Shown in pieces: positions 1 to 7,974 of a stretch of DNA of 46,130 bases. Source of the stretch: Mycobacterium simiae (GTDB lineage Bacteria; Actinomycetota; Actinomycetes; Mycobacteriales; Mycobacteriaceae); contig NZ_VTZN01000022.1 in assembly GCF_008370645.1 (NCBI RefSeq), forward strand, positions 1-46,130. The letters are read 5' to 3'. The translations under genes were made by a program, and so were the position numbers. A model generated the notes under the pieces. The model was not told the DNA's origin. It was given only the letters and a program-made list of their open reading frames with translations, and did no database searches. The number at the start of each line of letters is the position of its first letter. Positions within the stretch are counted from its first letter, which is position 1.

Positions 1-11
1 GCAGCTTAAGC

Positions 12-696
12 GTGCCGGCGGCTAGCGGGTACCCTGAGGAGGCCATGCGCCGGATCACCGCCCCAGTTGACGGCCGTCTGTCCGTTGCGATGAGAGCGGG
101 GTCAGCGGCAGAGCATATTGCCGCGGAGCAAAGTCCCTTCGCGTCCGAAGTGCTCACCGGCCGGGTTACCGCACAGCGCTATGCCGACTACTTGCTGCGC
201 TTGCGCGTGGTGTACAGCGCCCTGGAAGAGGCCGTGCGCGCCCACCGCGACGACCCCATGGTTGCCGGCCGTGTACGACCCCGCGTTGGAGCGCCTGGCG
301 GCCATCGATGCCGATCTCAACCATTGGTTGCCGGGCGGCGCCCGCGAGGTCACGTCCCCCGCGGCGGCGGCCTACGGTGAGCGGATCGCCGCTCTGGCGT
401 GGGGTGGCTCGCTGGTGGCCCACCACTACACGCGCTATGTCGGTGACCTCTCTGGGGGCCGGGTCATTGGCAAAGTTCTGGATCGCAGTTTCGGTCTTCG
501 CGGCGCTGGCCTGGCGTTCTACCAATTCCCGGTGCGGCCCAAGCCTTATAAGGACTCCTACCGAGCCCGTCTTGATGCGCTGCATCCCGACGCTGAGCAC
601 ACTGACCGCATAGTCGACGAGGTCAAGCTGGCCTTCAGGCTCAACCACACGCTGTTCGATGAGCTTGTGCGGCCGCCCCGGGGCAACCCTGCTTAG
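12..696 (+). pseudogene. Heme oxygenase, single-base frameshift
   Basis: Family PF01126, which opens heme to biliverdin, CO and iron. The first part (12 to about 266) carries the proximal-His region AAEHIAAEQSPF (His35 from GTG 12). The second part, in the next frame (about 268-696), carries the distal-helix signature RYVGDLSGGRVIG and a normal C-terminus. Removing one G from the gccggcc run near 264-270 joins the halves as DDPMVAAVYDPALERL, a natural heme oxygenase sequence of about 220 residues. Everything except that base looks intact, so this is either a recent null allele or a sequencing error. Start candidates are GTG 12 and ATG 45; the promoter lies outside the window. Confidence 0.8.
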
Positions 697-720
697 ACCC
701 GCGTCTTTTTGGGACAACCT

Positions 721-745
721 GGTTTCAGTGCGCCCGGTTGGGGAA
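721..745 (+). promoter_or_regulatory. Weak SigF-like promoter before the SDR
   Basis: GGTTT at 721-725, a 15-base spacer, then GGGAA at 741-745, one base off the SigF -10 consensus GGGTA. The expected start site would be only a few bases before ATG 757, implying a leaderless or near-leaderless message. The mismatch keeps this tentative. Confidence 0.35.
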
Positions 746-756
746 TTGCTAGCCGC

Positions 757-1596
757 ATGGGCTTTCCTGATCAGCAGCAAGAAGTTCCCGGCGTGCAATC
801 CCACATGGACCCCGTGCCCGATTGCGGCGAGCAAAGCTATGTTGGCTCAGGGAAATTGACCGGCAAGCGGGCCGTCATCACCGGGGGAGACAGCGGCATC
901 GGCCGGGCCGCGGCGATCGCGTTCGCACGAGAAGGCGCCGATGTGCTGATCTCCTACCTGAATGAGCACGACGATGCGCGAGAGGTCGCGCGCTGGGTGG
1001 AAGATGCCGGCCGTAAGTGCGTCCTGGTTGCCGGTGACCTGTCCGATCCCGCCCACTGTCGGGAGGTCATCGATGAGGCGGTCCGACAGCTGGGTGGCAT
1101 CGACGTGCTGGTCAGCAACGCCGCGTTTCAGATGACGCACGAGTCGCTCGATGAAATCTCCGACGACGAATGGGACTACACGTTCCGGGTCAATGTCGGC
1201 GCCTACTTCTACCTGGTGAAGGCGGCTGTCCCCCACATGGCGCCCGGATCGTCGATCATCGGCAGCTCCTCGGTCAACTCCGATATGCCCTCGCCCACCC
1301 TCGCCCCTTACGCGGCCACCAAAGCGGCCATCGCCAACTTCTCCGCGAGCTTGGCGCAGCTGCTGGGCGAGAACGGCATCCGGGTCAATAGTGTTGCGCC
1401 AGGCCCGATTTGGACCCCATTGATACCAGCGACGATGCCGTCGAAGAAGGTGCAGAATTTTGGCGATGATGTGCCGCTCGGGCGGGCCGGTCAGCCAGCC
1501 GAGTTGGCGGCGGTCTATGTGCTGCTCGCCTCCGACGAGGCGAGCTATATCTCCGGCGCGCGGGTGGCCGTCACTGGCGGCCGGCCGGTCCTGTAG
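757..1596 (+). CDS. SDR family oxidoreductase (YghA/YhdF type)
   Basis: A classical short-chain dehydrogenase of 279 residues from ATG 757. The N-terminal extension MGFPDQQQEVPG...MDPVPDCGEQSYVGSGKL is typical of the YghA/YhdF subgroup, which favours this start over ATG 805. It has the NAD(P)-binding motif TGGDSGIGRA, the NAA motif in VSNAAF, the catalytic Ser in IGSSSVNS and YAATK with the active Tyr and Lys. The tail SYISGARVAVTGGRPVL is the usual SDR C-terminus. It is probably a soluble NADP-dependent reductase of small aldehydes or sugars. This subgroup is often stress-induced, which agrees with the SigF-like context. The substrate cannot be told. Confidence 0.9.
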   Translation: MGFPDQQQEVPGVQSHMDPVPDCGEQSYVGSGKLTGKRAVITGGDSGIGRAAAIAFAREGADVLISYLNEHDDAREVARWVEDAGRKCVLVAGDLSDPAHCREVIDEAVRQLGGIDVLVSNAAFQMTHESLDEISDDEWDYTFRVNVGAYFYLVKAAVPHMAPGSSIIGSSSVNSDMPSPTLAPYAATKAAIANFSASLAQLLGENGIRVNSVAPGPIWTPLIPATMPSKKVQNFGDDVPLGRAGQPAELAAVYVLLASDEASYISGARVAVTGGRPVL

Positions 1597-1629
1597 CGCA
1601 CCCGGACGGGCCGCGCGGGGTGGCCCCGC

Positions 1630-1718
1630 TCAACGCAGCTGGGGCAGCACCTTGTCGGCGAAGGTGTCGGATGAGATGAGCACGGATTCGCCCAATCGGG
1701 CATCGAGACTCACCCCAC
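1630..1718 (-). pseudogene. C-terminal remnant of an unidentified gene
   Basis: Downstream of the GH15 fragment, a different minus-strand frame reads ARLGESVLISSDTFADKVLPQLR and then stops at 1630-1632. It looks like a genuine protein C-terminus fused out of frame to the GH15 N-terminus at about 1718. An LLM-type (F420/FMN) oxidoreductase tail is one possibility, but 23 residues are too few to assign. The simplest reading is a deletion that removed the rest of both genes. Confidence 0.4.
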
Positions 1719-2059
1719 GGCAAATCGCCACCCGCGCCGGTGTTCAGCGCGTCGGTGACGCGTACCTGCCCGGAACCGCAGGTGTAGGTGCTGCACAAGA
1801 TATTGGTGCCCGCTAGATACGCGCGTTCGACCTGGAACTCGGTCGTCGGGCACAGCTGAAACGCTCCACCGTTTTCCGCGTCGAGCAGGCACCCGAAAAT
1901 CGGCATCGAGTCCAGATCGGGTACCGGATACCAGTCGACGGAACCGTCGCGGGCGACCAAGGCCACCGTGCGGCCGTCGCCGATCGCCGCATAGGAGCGC
2001 AGGTCTACATAGCCGTCACACCGCTGCGTCACACGACAATCTGTCTGGTGGAGTTTCAT
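1719..2059 (-). pseudogene. GH15 glucoamylase/trehalase N-terminal fragment
   Basis: From ATG 2059 the frame reads YVDLRSYAAIGDGRTVALVA, then DGSVDWYPVPDLDSMPIFG and VRVTDALNTG. This is the standard N-terminal domain of actinobacterial glycoside hydrolase 15 proteins (glucoamylase or trehalase). Homology ends near GDLPWGE (about 1719), where a full protein would continue for some 500 residues, including the whole catalytic (alpha/alpha)6 barrel. The gene is therefore non-functional. It lies just beyond the 3' end of the PP2C gene on the same strand. Confidence 0.75.
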
Positions 2060-2149
2060 TTGCCGGTTCAGCCCCTTTGCAACGTCGGACCTGAGCCCAC
2101 ATACCCGTGGGCGCAGCACTAAAACCGGTCAGTACCCGCTCGCGCTGAG

Positions 2150-4360
2150 TTACCGGAATTTGACGGCAAGTACGCAGACGTCGTCGTCTCGTGGTGGCGG
2201 GGCCAGCGCTGAGGTGAGGCTTTGGCATGCCTCGCGTAGCGACGTGTCCGCCTGCCACCCGGCGATGTGCTGTTGCGCCTCGGCGATGGCGGTTTCCAGG
2301 TCGCGGCCGCGACGGTCAATGAGGCCGTCGGTGTACATCACCAAGATGTCGCCGGGGGCGATGGGCACTTGGTCGTGATCGTAGGCGGCGTCGCGCAGTG
2401 GCCCCAGCACCGGGCCGCGGCCCCCATCCAGCCGGATAACCTGCCCGCTGCCACAACGACGCAGCAGCGCCGGCGGGTGGCCGGCCGAACCGTAACGCAG
2501 TGCGCCAGCCCCGGGGTCGAGGATCGCCACCGTCATGGTGGCGAATTTCCCGTGGCTGGCGTGGCCGGTGAAAATATTCAGCTCGGCAAGCAGCTGGGCA
2601 GGTGCCAAACCCTGCACGGCCAGGGCGCGCCCGGCCGCGCGTAGCTGAGCCATGTCTTCCACTGCGCTCAGGCCGTGGCCCACCACATCGCCGACCGCCA
2701 GGAGAGTCCGGTTTTTCGGCAGCGACATCGCATCCCACCAATCGCCGCCCAGTCCATGGGCCACGTCGGCGGGGTGATAGCTCACCGCGAATTCCAGGCC
2801 CGCGATCTCGGCGGGATGCGCTGGCAGCACGGCCGCCTGCAGTACCGTCGCCCGGGCGTGCTCATCCGCATAGGCGCGGGCGCGCAGCAGTGCTTGAGTG
2901 ACCATGGAGGCCACCGCCAAGGCATAGGAGCGCTGGGTAGCGTCCAGCGCCTGGGGCTGCGTCCACATCAGCCCCAGCACCCCGATCTGTCGCTCAGCGA
3001 CAGTCAGTGGCCACACCCCGATCGAGGCCGCACCGGCCTCGGTCATCCAGCGCGCCGTCTGTGGGTACCGCTGTTGGTATTCGGCTGCAGTACGGATCAA
3101 TACCGGTGTGCCGGTGCGCGCCGCGTCGGAGGCCGCGCTGGATTCGGTCAGCGGCAGCCCGGCACCGAAACGGGTGGCGATGGCTTCCGGATAGCCGGCC
3201 AGCTGCACCCACTGCAGGGCGCCGCCGTCGTCGCTGATGACCCCCAGCGTCAGCGCCTGAGCGCCGGCGTAATTGCGCACCTGCGCGGCGGTGACCCGAC
3301 CGATTTCCTTGGGGGTCAATGCCGCTGCCAACGACTCGCCCAGCTTAGCCAAAGATTGCAGGCGAGTCCGTTCCCGTTGTTCGGCCTGCCGTTGCCGGAT
3401 GGCGGAGATGCGTCCCGCTGCTTCTTGGCCGATCAGCAGCGCGATCAGCATGATGACGGCAATAAATCCCTGGGTGACAGCCAGCCGGGCCGGGCCCGGC
3501 AGCGGCACCACAGCAAACGCGCCGTGGCCGGCTGCGGTCATGAGGTTGGCCACAAACGCCAACACCGCGCTGGCCAGCGCCGCGCCGATTACCTCCAGCC
3601 GAAACGCCGCCCAAGCCAGCAGCGGCAGCAACAGCAGTGCCGGCGGCGACGTCAGCGAAAATGCGGCCACTGACAGCGCGGCGGTAAGCACCACCACCGA
3701 CGCCGCCTCCACCCTTCGTTCGTTGAGGAGCTGGCGCTGGCGCGGCCACAGCAGTGCCGGCGCGCCGACCACCAAGGCACCCAACCCGTCGCCGGCCCAC
3801 CACCGCGCCACCCCACCCGGCCACCAGATCCCGGCATAAAGCACACCGACCGCCGCGCCCAGCAGCCCGCCGACCAACGGGCCTAGCACACACGCCCCGG
3901 CGACGAACCGGGCGAGATCGGTCCGCCGCCGCAGGTCCGGCGCGCCCCGGCACCACCTCCGCACCAGCGACGCACCCACGAGCGGTTCCACCGCGTTGGC
4001 CCCGGCAAGCCCGGCAGCAGCCCATATGCCCACCCCGTGGCCGGTGCTGACCACAAGTTCGGCGGCCACGATCGCGGCGACGATCACTGGCCAGCGTGTC
4101 CGCTTGGTCAGCAGCAGCGCCGACACCGTAACGCCTGCGGGCGGGAAAAATGCGAACCCCACCGCGGGGCCGAATGACTGCCACGACAACTCGGCGCCCG
4201 CCGCAAATCCGATCGCGGCCACACCCGACGAATGCCACGACGACTCCGCGCCAACCGTATACAGCGCTGCGACCAGGGCGAACAGACCGGCCATCGGCCA
4301 CCAGGCGCCGAGGAAATGGTGGCGGCGCGGCGTTAGCGACATTGCGGACTCCGCGAACAT
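2150..4360 (-). CDS. MASE1-GAF-PP2C (SpoIIE/RsbU-type) phosphatase
   Basis: A 736-residue three-part sensor phosphatase. Residues about 17-315 form an eight-or-more-helix MASE1-like membrane sensor. Residues about 335-490 form a GAF domain. Residues about 520-736 form a PPM/SpoIIE catalytic domain with the metal motifs GGDWWDA, GDVVGHG, YTDGLIDRRG and a final DDDVCVLAVKF. Relatives dephosphorylate anti-anti-sigma (STAS) proteins and so release sigma factors, with the membrane part sensing the signal. It is divergent from a STAS gene 398 bp away, a logical partner. The start has ATG 4360 and an alternative ATG 4342 (MSLTPRR). No clear SigF box precedes it. Confidence 0.9.
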   Translation of the reverse strand: MFAESAMSLTPRRHHFLGAWWPMAGLFALVAALYTVGAESSWHSSGVAAIGFAAGAELSWQSFGPAVGFAFFPPAGVTVSALLLTKRTRWPVIVAAIVAAELVVSTGHGVGIWAAAGLAGANAVEPLVGASLVRRWCRGAPDLRRRTDLARFVAGACVLGPLVGGLLGAAVGVLYAGIWWPGGVARWWAGDGLGALVVGAPALLWPRQRQLLNERRVEAASVVVLTAALSVAAFSLTSPPALLLLPLLAWAAFRLEVIGAALASAVLAFVANLMTAAGHGAFAVVPLPGPARLAVTQGFIAVIMLIALLIGQEAAGRISAIRQRQAEQRERTRLQSLAKLGESLAAALTPKEIGRVTAAQVRNYAGAQALTLGVISDDGGALQWVQLAGYPEAIATRFGAGLPLTESSAASDAARTGTPVLIRTAAEYQQRYPQTARWMTEAGAASIGVWPLTVAERQIGVLGLMWTQPQALDATQRSYALAVASMVTQALLRARAYADEHARATVLQAAVLPAHPAEIAGLEFAVSYHPADVAHGLGGDWWDAMSLPKNRTLLAVGDVVGHGLSAVEDMAQLRAAGRALAVQGLAPAQLLAELNIFTGHASHGKFATMTVAILDPGAGALRYGSAGHPPALLRRCGSGQVIRLDGGRGPVLGPLRDAAYDHDQVPIAPGDILVMYTDGLIDRRGRDLETAIAEAQQHIAGWQADTSLREACQSLTSALAPPPRDDDVCVLAVKFR

Positions 4361-4758
4361 GTACCGCAGCCGCCGTGCCGAGCGCTGTCGACTGTGTCGG
4401 CGCGACGTGCACTCGGCGCTGTTCCGCAGCTCACCTGTGCCTACCTACCTTCGGCGCACTGCCGCCGACCATACCCACAGTGCCCCAATCTAGGAAAGTT
4501 TCGAGCGTGACCCGATCATAGAGTCTTGGCACACGTCGTCGGACATTGTCAAATGTGTTGACGCTCGCGCTATTTGCTCGACACAAATGTTTGCGAAACG
4601 GCCATGTAGGCCGAAAGGCCTTCGCATTGTGACAGCTAGCGCCAGCAATGCGCAGTCGCGCCTGGCGGTTAAGTGTTTGACAGCGGTCTGGCCGGGTAGA
4701 CGCGCGTCTGGGGTGGTTGTGACCCCGACCAGCGATCCCTTAATGAGGCGGTGCTCCC
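4361..4758. other. 398-bp divergent intergenic region
   Basis: This gap separates the PP2C phosphatase (minus) from the STAS gene (plus). It contains a SigF-like promoter at 4674-4698 reading towards the STAS gene. The rest shows no convincing ORF or RNA gene. It is less GC-rich than its surroundings between 4490 and 4600, as expected of a regulatory region. Confidence 0.6.
4674..4698 (+). promoter_or_regulatory. SigF-like promoter of the STAS gene
   Basis: TGTTT at 4674-4678, 15-base spacer, GGGTA at 4694-4698. This fits the mycobacterial SigF consensus (GGTTT-N15/16-GGGTA) with one mismatch. The STAS start codon is 60 bp downstream. Confidence 0.65.
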
Positions 4759-5196
4759 ATGACTGACCCATCCGGCGCCAGCCTACTTTGGCCAACCGTG
4801 TCAATGGGTGGCGGCGATGTCGCGATTGATTGCGGTGATGTCGGCTTTCGGGTGCGCGTCGGGCGGCATGCGACGGTGCTGATGATCAATGGCGACATCG
4901 ACGCTTTCAACGCGGACTGCGTTTTGGAGCATATCCGCTGCTTTGTGCCGGCGGGTCGACCATTGATTGTGGACTTCAGCCGGGTGGACTTCTTTGCTGT
5001 CCACGGCCTGAAAAACTTGTTGGAGTTCGGGCAGGAATGCGATCGGTACGGAGCCAATTGGGCGCTGGTGGCCAGCCCGGCGGTATCGCGGTTGCTGCGT
5101 GCGGCAAAGGTCGAAAATCGGTTGCCTGCCGCTTTCTCGGTGATCGCGGCGCTGGAGCGGCTTACCCACCCGCCCAGTGCCTGGAGAGGCCATTAA
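4759..5196 (+). CDS. STAS-domain anti-anti-sigma-like protein
   Basis: A 145-residue protein whose residues about 28-125 form a STAS domain: HATVLMINGDIDAFNAD, then RPLIVDFSRVDFFAVHGL, then an alpha/beta tail. STAS proteins bind anti-sigma kinases and are controlled by phosphorylation of a Ser in a D-S-S-G loop. Here the loop is A80-V81-H82-G83, so the phosphoacceptor is absent and the protein cannot be switched off in the usual way. It may bind its partner constitutively or be controlled otherwise. It lies divergent from the PP2C phosphatase and behind a SigF-like promoter, suggesting a feedback loop on SigF. Confidence 0.85.
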   Translation: MTDPSGASLLWPTVSMGGGDVAIDCGDVGFRVRVGRHATVLMINGDIDAFNADCVLEHIRCFVPAGRPLIVDFSRVDFFAVHGLKNLLEFGQECDRYGANWALVASPAVSRLLRAAKVENRLPAAFSVIAALERLTHPPSAWRGH

Positions 5197-5217
5197 GCAG
5201 GTGCGCGACATGTGCGC

Positions 5218-6231
5218 TCACAACAGGTCGGGCAGCTGGCCGGCGCGCAACTGATACCGGCGCTCGGCATACGCCAGGTCGTCTCGCCACAGCCGGGTGG
5301 CGGCATAGCGCATCACCGGTTGGATGAGCGTTGCCGCCTGACGTGCCCGAGCAAATCCGCTACGGCTCGATTGGGCGATCGTCGCCTCGATCACCGCGGT
5401 GCGCGGATGCCCGTCATCGCCTAAGCCTATTGGGGTGGCGTGGGTTTCGACGACGCTACCCCATCCCTCGCCTTCGATGATGCGCATCACCACGGTGCGT
5501 GCCTGCGGGCAGGTGAACTCGGCGATTACCGGCACCCCGAAGCGACCCATCCGAAAAGTGACCGCGACGACGAAGCGATCGTCGTCGTCGGTGGGCGTGG
5601 CCAGCACCTCGAGGCGGGTGAAGGAATACGGGTGAAACCAGGCGCCGTGCCAGGGGTCGAGCCGGTTGGCGATGATGTCCCGCGGTTCGCAGCTGCCGAC
5701 CAAACTGACTACGGCTGAGAGTGTTTGGCCAGTGGGGCGGTCCGCGATCACCGGCTTATCCAGGGGTTGCTCAGCGCCGGCCGAGTCCAGGCGGACCCAG
5801 GCCAGCACGCCGTCGTCGTGGCTGGGTAGGGGCCGCCAGCCGAACTGGCAGCCATCGCTGTCGAGGGCCAACCCGTGCCACCGGCAGATCAGGGTGCCGC
5901 GATGGACGGTCCCCGTGGCCAGATCGGCTCCCAGGTGCGGACAACTTCGCGGTCCAACCTGCAATTGGCGCTGCTGGTTACGCCAGGCGACCAGTTCCAC
6001 GCCGGCCACCGCGATGCCCAACGGGTGATCGACGCGCACCGCGCGGCTGGCCGCGAACGCATACCAATTACCGGTGGGCCGACGTTGCGACCGAGCTAAT
6101 GCCGCGTTGATGATCGATGGTTTGGCGTCGCGATAGGTCGGGCGCTGCGCACTCCAGGACAACGGCGGGATAGGCTGCAGCGGCCAGTCTTTCGGCCAGA
6201 GACGCTGTAGGCGCTCGCTGAGGTTGCTCAT
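5218..6231 (-). CDS. Rieske [2Fe-2S] protein (DUF5914 type)
   Basis: A 337-residue protein from ATG 6231 (MSNLSERLQRLWPKDW). This start overlaps the stop of the upstream FAD-oxidoreductase gene, as expected for translational coupling; the longer open frame upstream is a shadow. The Rieske cluster ligands are C-x-H in SCPHLGADL and C-x2-H in LICRWHGLAL. The C-terminal half is the DUF5914 region, seen in actinobacterial Rieske proteins that sit beside a phytoene-desaturase-like FAD enzyme and a SAM methyltransferase. It probably hydroxylates a lipid or carotenoid-like substrate. This gene looks intact although its two upstream partners are damaged. Confidence 0.85.
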   Translation of the reverse strand: MSNLSERLQRLWPKDWPLQPIPPLSWSAQRPTYRDAKPSIINAALARSQRRPTGNWYAFAASRAVRVDHPLGIAVAGVELVAWRNQQRQLQVGPRSCPHLGADLATGTVHRGTLICRWHGLALDSDGCQFGWRPLPSHDDGVLAWVRLDSAGAEQPLDKPVIADRPTGQTLSAVVSLVGSCEPRDIIANRLDPWHGAWFHPYSFTRLEVLATPTDDDDRFVVAVTFRMGRFGVPVIAEFTCPQARTVVMRIIEGEGWGSVVETHATPIGLGDDGHPRTAVIEATIAQSSRSGFARARQAATLIQPVMRYAATRLWRDDLAYAERRYQLRAGQLPDLL

Positions 6232-7205
6232 CGCGGGCCGCTTGCTCGCGTCGCCAACGAGCGCAGTAGAGCCGAGCGCCCCTGGTTGGGCACGCTGCAC
6301 AGCGGGTGACCAGCCAGCCCCCACCGTTTCAGCAGCTCGTTGGCCGCTGACCACCCCGTGGTGGCGGCGCGCTCCATTAGGGCCACCGGCAAGTCGATGC
6401 GAATCCCATCGCCCGCCAACACCAGATTGGGGTGCGGCGTTGACACTGTGGGGCGCGAGCCGAAAGTCCCGGGCGCAAACAGCGCGCAGTCGCGCCGTTG
6501 CAGAGTGCGCTCGTAAACTACTCGGGCCGAAGCTGTTTCGGGGTAGAGCTGGTGTAGGCACTGTGTCACGGCAGCGCGGGGGAGGTCGGATGAGATGGCG
6601 TAGGCATGCATTTCGACGACCGAGCCGCGGTGGTGTGTTGCCCACGTGGCAGCTTCTGACTCATAGCGCTCCAGCACGCTGATGTGGTCGAGCGGCTTGT
6701 GGCCCGCGGTGCCCAAGAAAGCGGGACGGTCGCGACGTACCGGCGTGTCGAGCCAAATCCGCTGCACCACAAAAGGAGCAGCAGCGCGCAGCCGCGCAAT
6801 ACGGTGCCGCCACTGCTCGCCGCCGAGATTCGGGGAGTTCGCGACGATCCGCTGCAGGCCGGTGACATCGGTGGCCAGTACCACCGCGTGGGCATCCAGA
6901 TTTTCCCCCGAGTCGGTGTCGACGCAAAATTCTTTGGTGCGGGAAGGGCCCACCTGCAGCACTTCGGTGCCGGTGTGGAACCGCACGCCGCGCTCGGTGA
7001 GGTAGCGTTGCAGCGGATTCCACAGGCTTACATCGAAGTTGGCGTTGGTGACATCGAAGACCAGGCCTTCGCTGGAGCCCAAGAAGTAGATGTGGAACAT
7101 GGTGGCCAGCTCGGCGGCCGACAGTTGGGCCGGGTCGGCGAAAAAGCTGCGGGAGAAGACTTCGAACGCGAGGTGCCGCGCAGCCTCCGGGAAGTTGATG
7201 CGGCC
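6228..7205 (-). pseudogene. Phytoene-desaturase-like FAD oxidoreductase, N-terminus lost
   Basis: The frame ending at 6228 gives the C-terminal two thirds of an amine-oxidase/phytoene-desaturase-like enzyme: FHIYFLGSSEGLVFDV, AVVLATDVTGLQRIV and the FAD-binding end LVLAGDGIRIDLPVALMERA. Recognisable sequence continues upstream of ATG 7100 (INFPEAARHLAFEVF) to about 7205. There it abuts the methyltransferase gene in another frame. The N-terminal dinucleotide-binding GxGxxG region is missing, so the product cannot hold FAD normally even if translation restarts at ATG 7100. A deletion removed the methyltransferase 3' end together with this gene's 5' end. Confidence 0.8.
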
Positions 7206-7726
7206 GCGCGGGAGTCGCGCACCGAGTATTCGTGCACAGCCAGCTTGCCGCCGGGGCGCAGCAACCTGCGAAACTCGCGTAGTTGGTTGTCAGGATCGGC
7301 GACGTTACGGAGCAGATAAGCGGCCAAGATCGCATCGAACGGTCCGGTGACGCCGTGCGGGGCGAGTTCTTCGATGGGGGAGTGCACGAACCGCACCGAT
7401 GCCGGCCAGGATTTTCTCCGGGCCACATCAAGCATTGCCGATGACGCGTCGACGGCGATGATCTCGGCGGCGGGCGCCACCGCCAGCAGCGCGGCGGTGG
7501 AGGCGCCGGTGCCGCAGCCCGCGTCCAGCAGGCGCTGTCCCCGGCCGTGGTCGGGCAACTGCATGCGGAGCGCCGAAAAGCGTAGGTGCGCATGGTAACC
7601 GGGGTTGGAACTGACCATGCGGTCGTATGCCGGCGCGCCGGCGTCAAAGGCGCCGGGCACATCGCGGCGGGGCAGGCCCGAGCTGCCGACGCTCATCTTG
7701 TGCGGGCTTCCGCGTGAGTCGCTCAT
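7206..7726 (-). pseudogene. Class I SAM methyltransferase, 3' truncated
   Basis: From ATG 7726 (MSDSRGSPHK; a GTG lies at 7738) the frame encodes a class I methyltransferase. Motif I is LLDAGCGTGAS, the acidic loop is EIIAVDASSAML and the later strands are FDAILAAYLLRNV and LRPGGKLAVHEY. After SVRDSRAA (about 7206) the reading frame enters out-of-frame FAD-oxidoreductase sequence and ends at 7028. About 170 residues of SAM-binding core remain, but the C-terminal substrate part is gone. The gene heads the operon behind a near-perfect SigF-like promoter. Confidence 0.75.
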
Positions 7727-7837
7727 GAAGTGGGCCACCGCGCGCGTGGCTGCCCGGCGAGGCCAGCTGGGACCGCTCCAGCCAAGCTAAGGATGGCGGG
7801 CAACCTTGAACTCCGTCCACTCGCCGTGCCGAGCCCA

Positions 7838-7862
7838 TACCCGTTTAGCCGCCAACCAAACC
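7838..7862 (-). promoter_or_regulatory. SigF-like promoter of the methyltransferase/FAD/Rieske operon
   Basis: On the minus strand: GGTTT (7862-7858), 15-base spacer, GGGTA (7842-7838), a perfect match to the SigF consensus. It lies about 110 bp upstream of the methyltransferase start and about 34 bp from a second SigF-like promoter pointing the other way. Confidence 0.75.
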
Positions 7863-7895
7863 GTCCGCGACGGGCCTGGTTGCCGCGTCTAAGGG

Positions 7896-7920
7896 CGTTT
7901 GACGCGGCTATGACTGGGTA
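7896..7920 (+). promoter_or_regulatory. SigF-like promoter of the SDR at 7975
   Basis: CGTTT at 7896-7900, 15-base spacer, GGGTA at 7916-7920. It lies 55 bp before ATG 7975 and forms a divergent pair with the promoter at 7838-7862. Confidence 0.7.
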
Positions 7921-7974
7921 GCACTGCGTCGTGGGTCCATCGGTCTACCCGCAGCTCACGGAGGCTATGAAGCG

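Noticed and set aside
2675..3673. Long plus-strand open frames across the PP2C gene
   Set aside because: They are antisense shadows of a high-GC gene; the minus-strand frame has complete domains and catalytic motifs.
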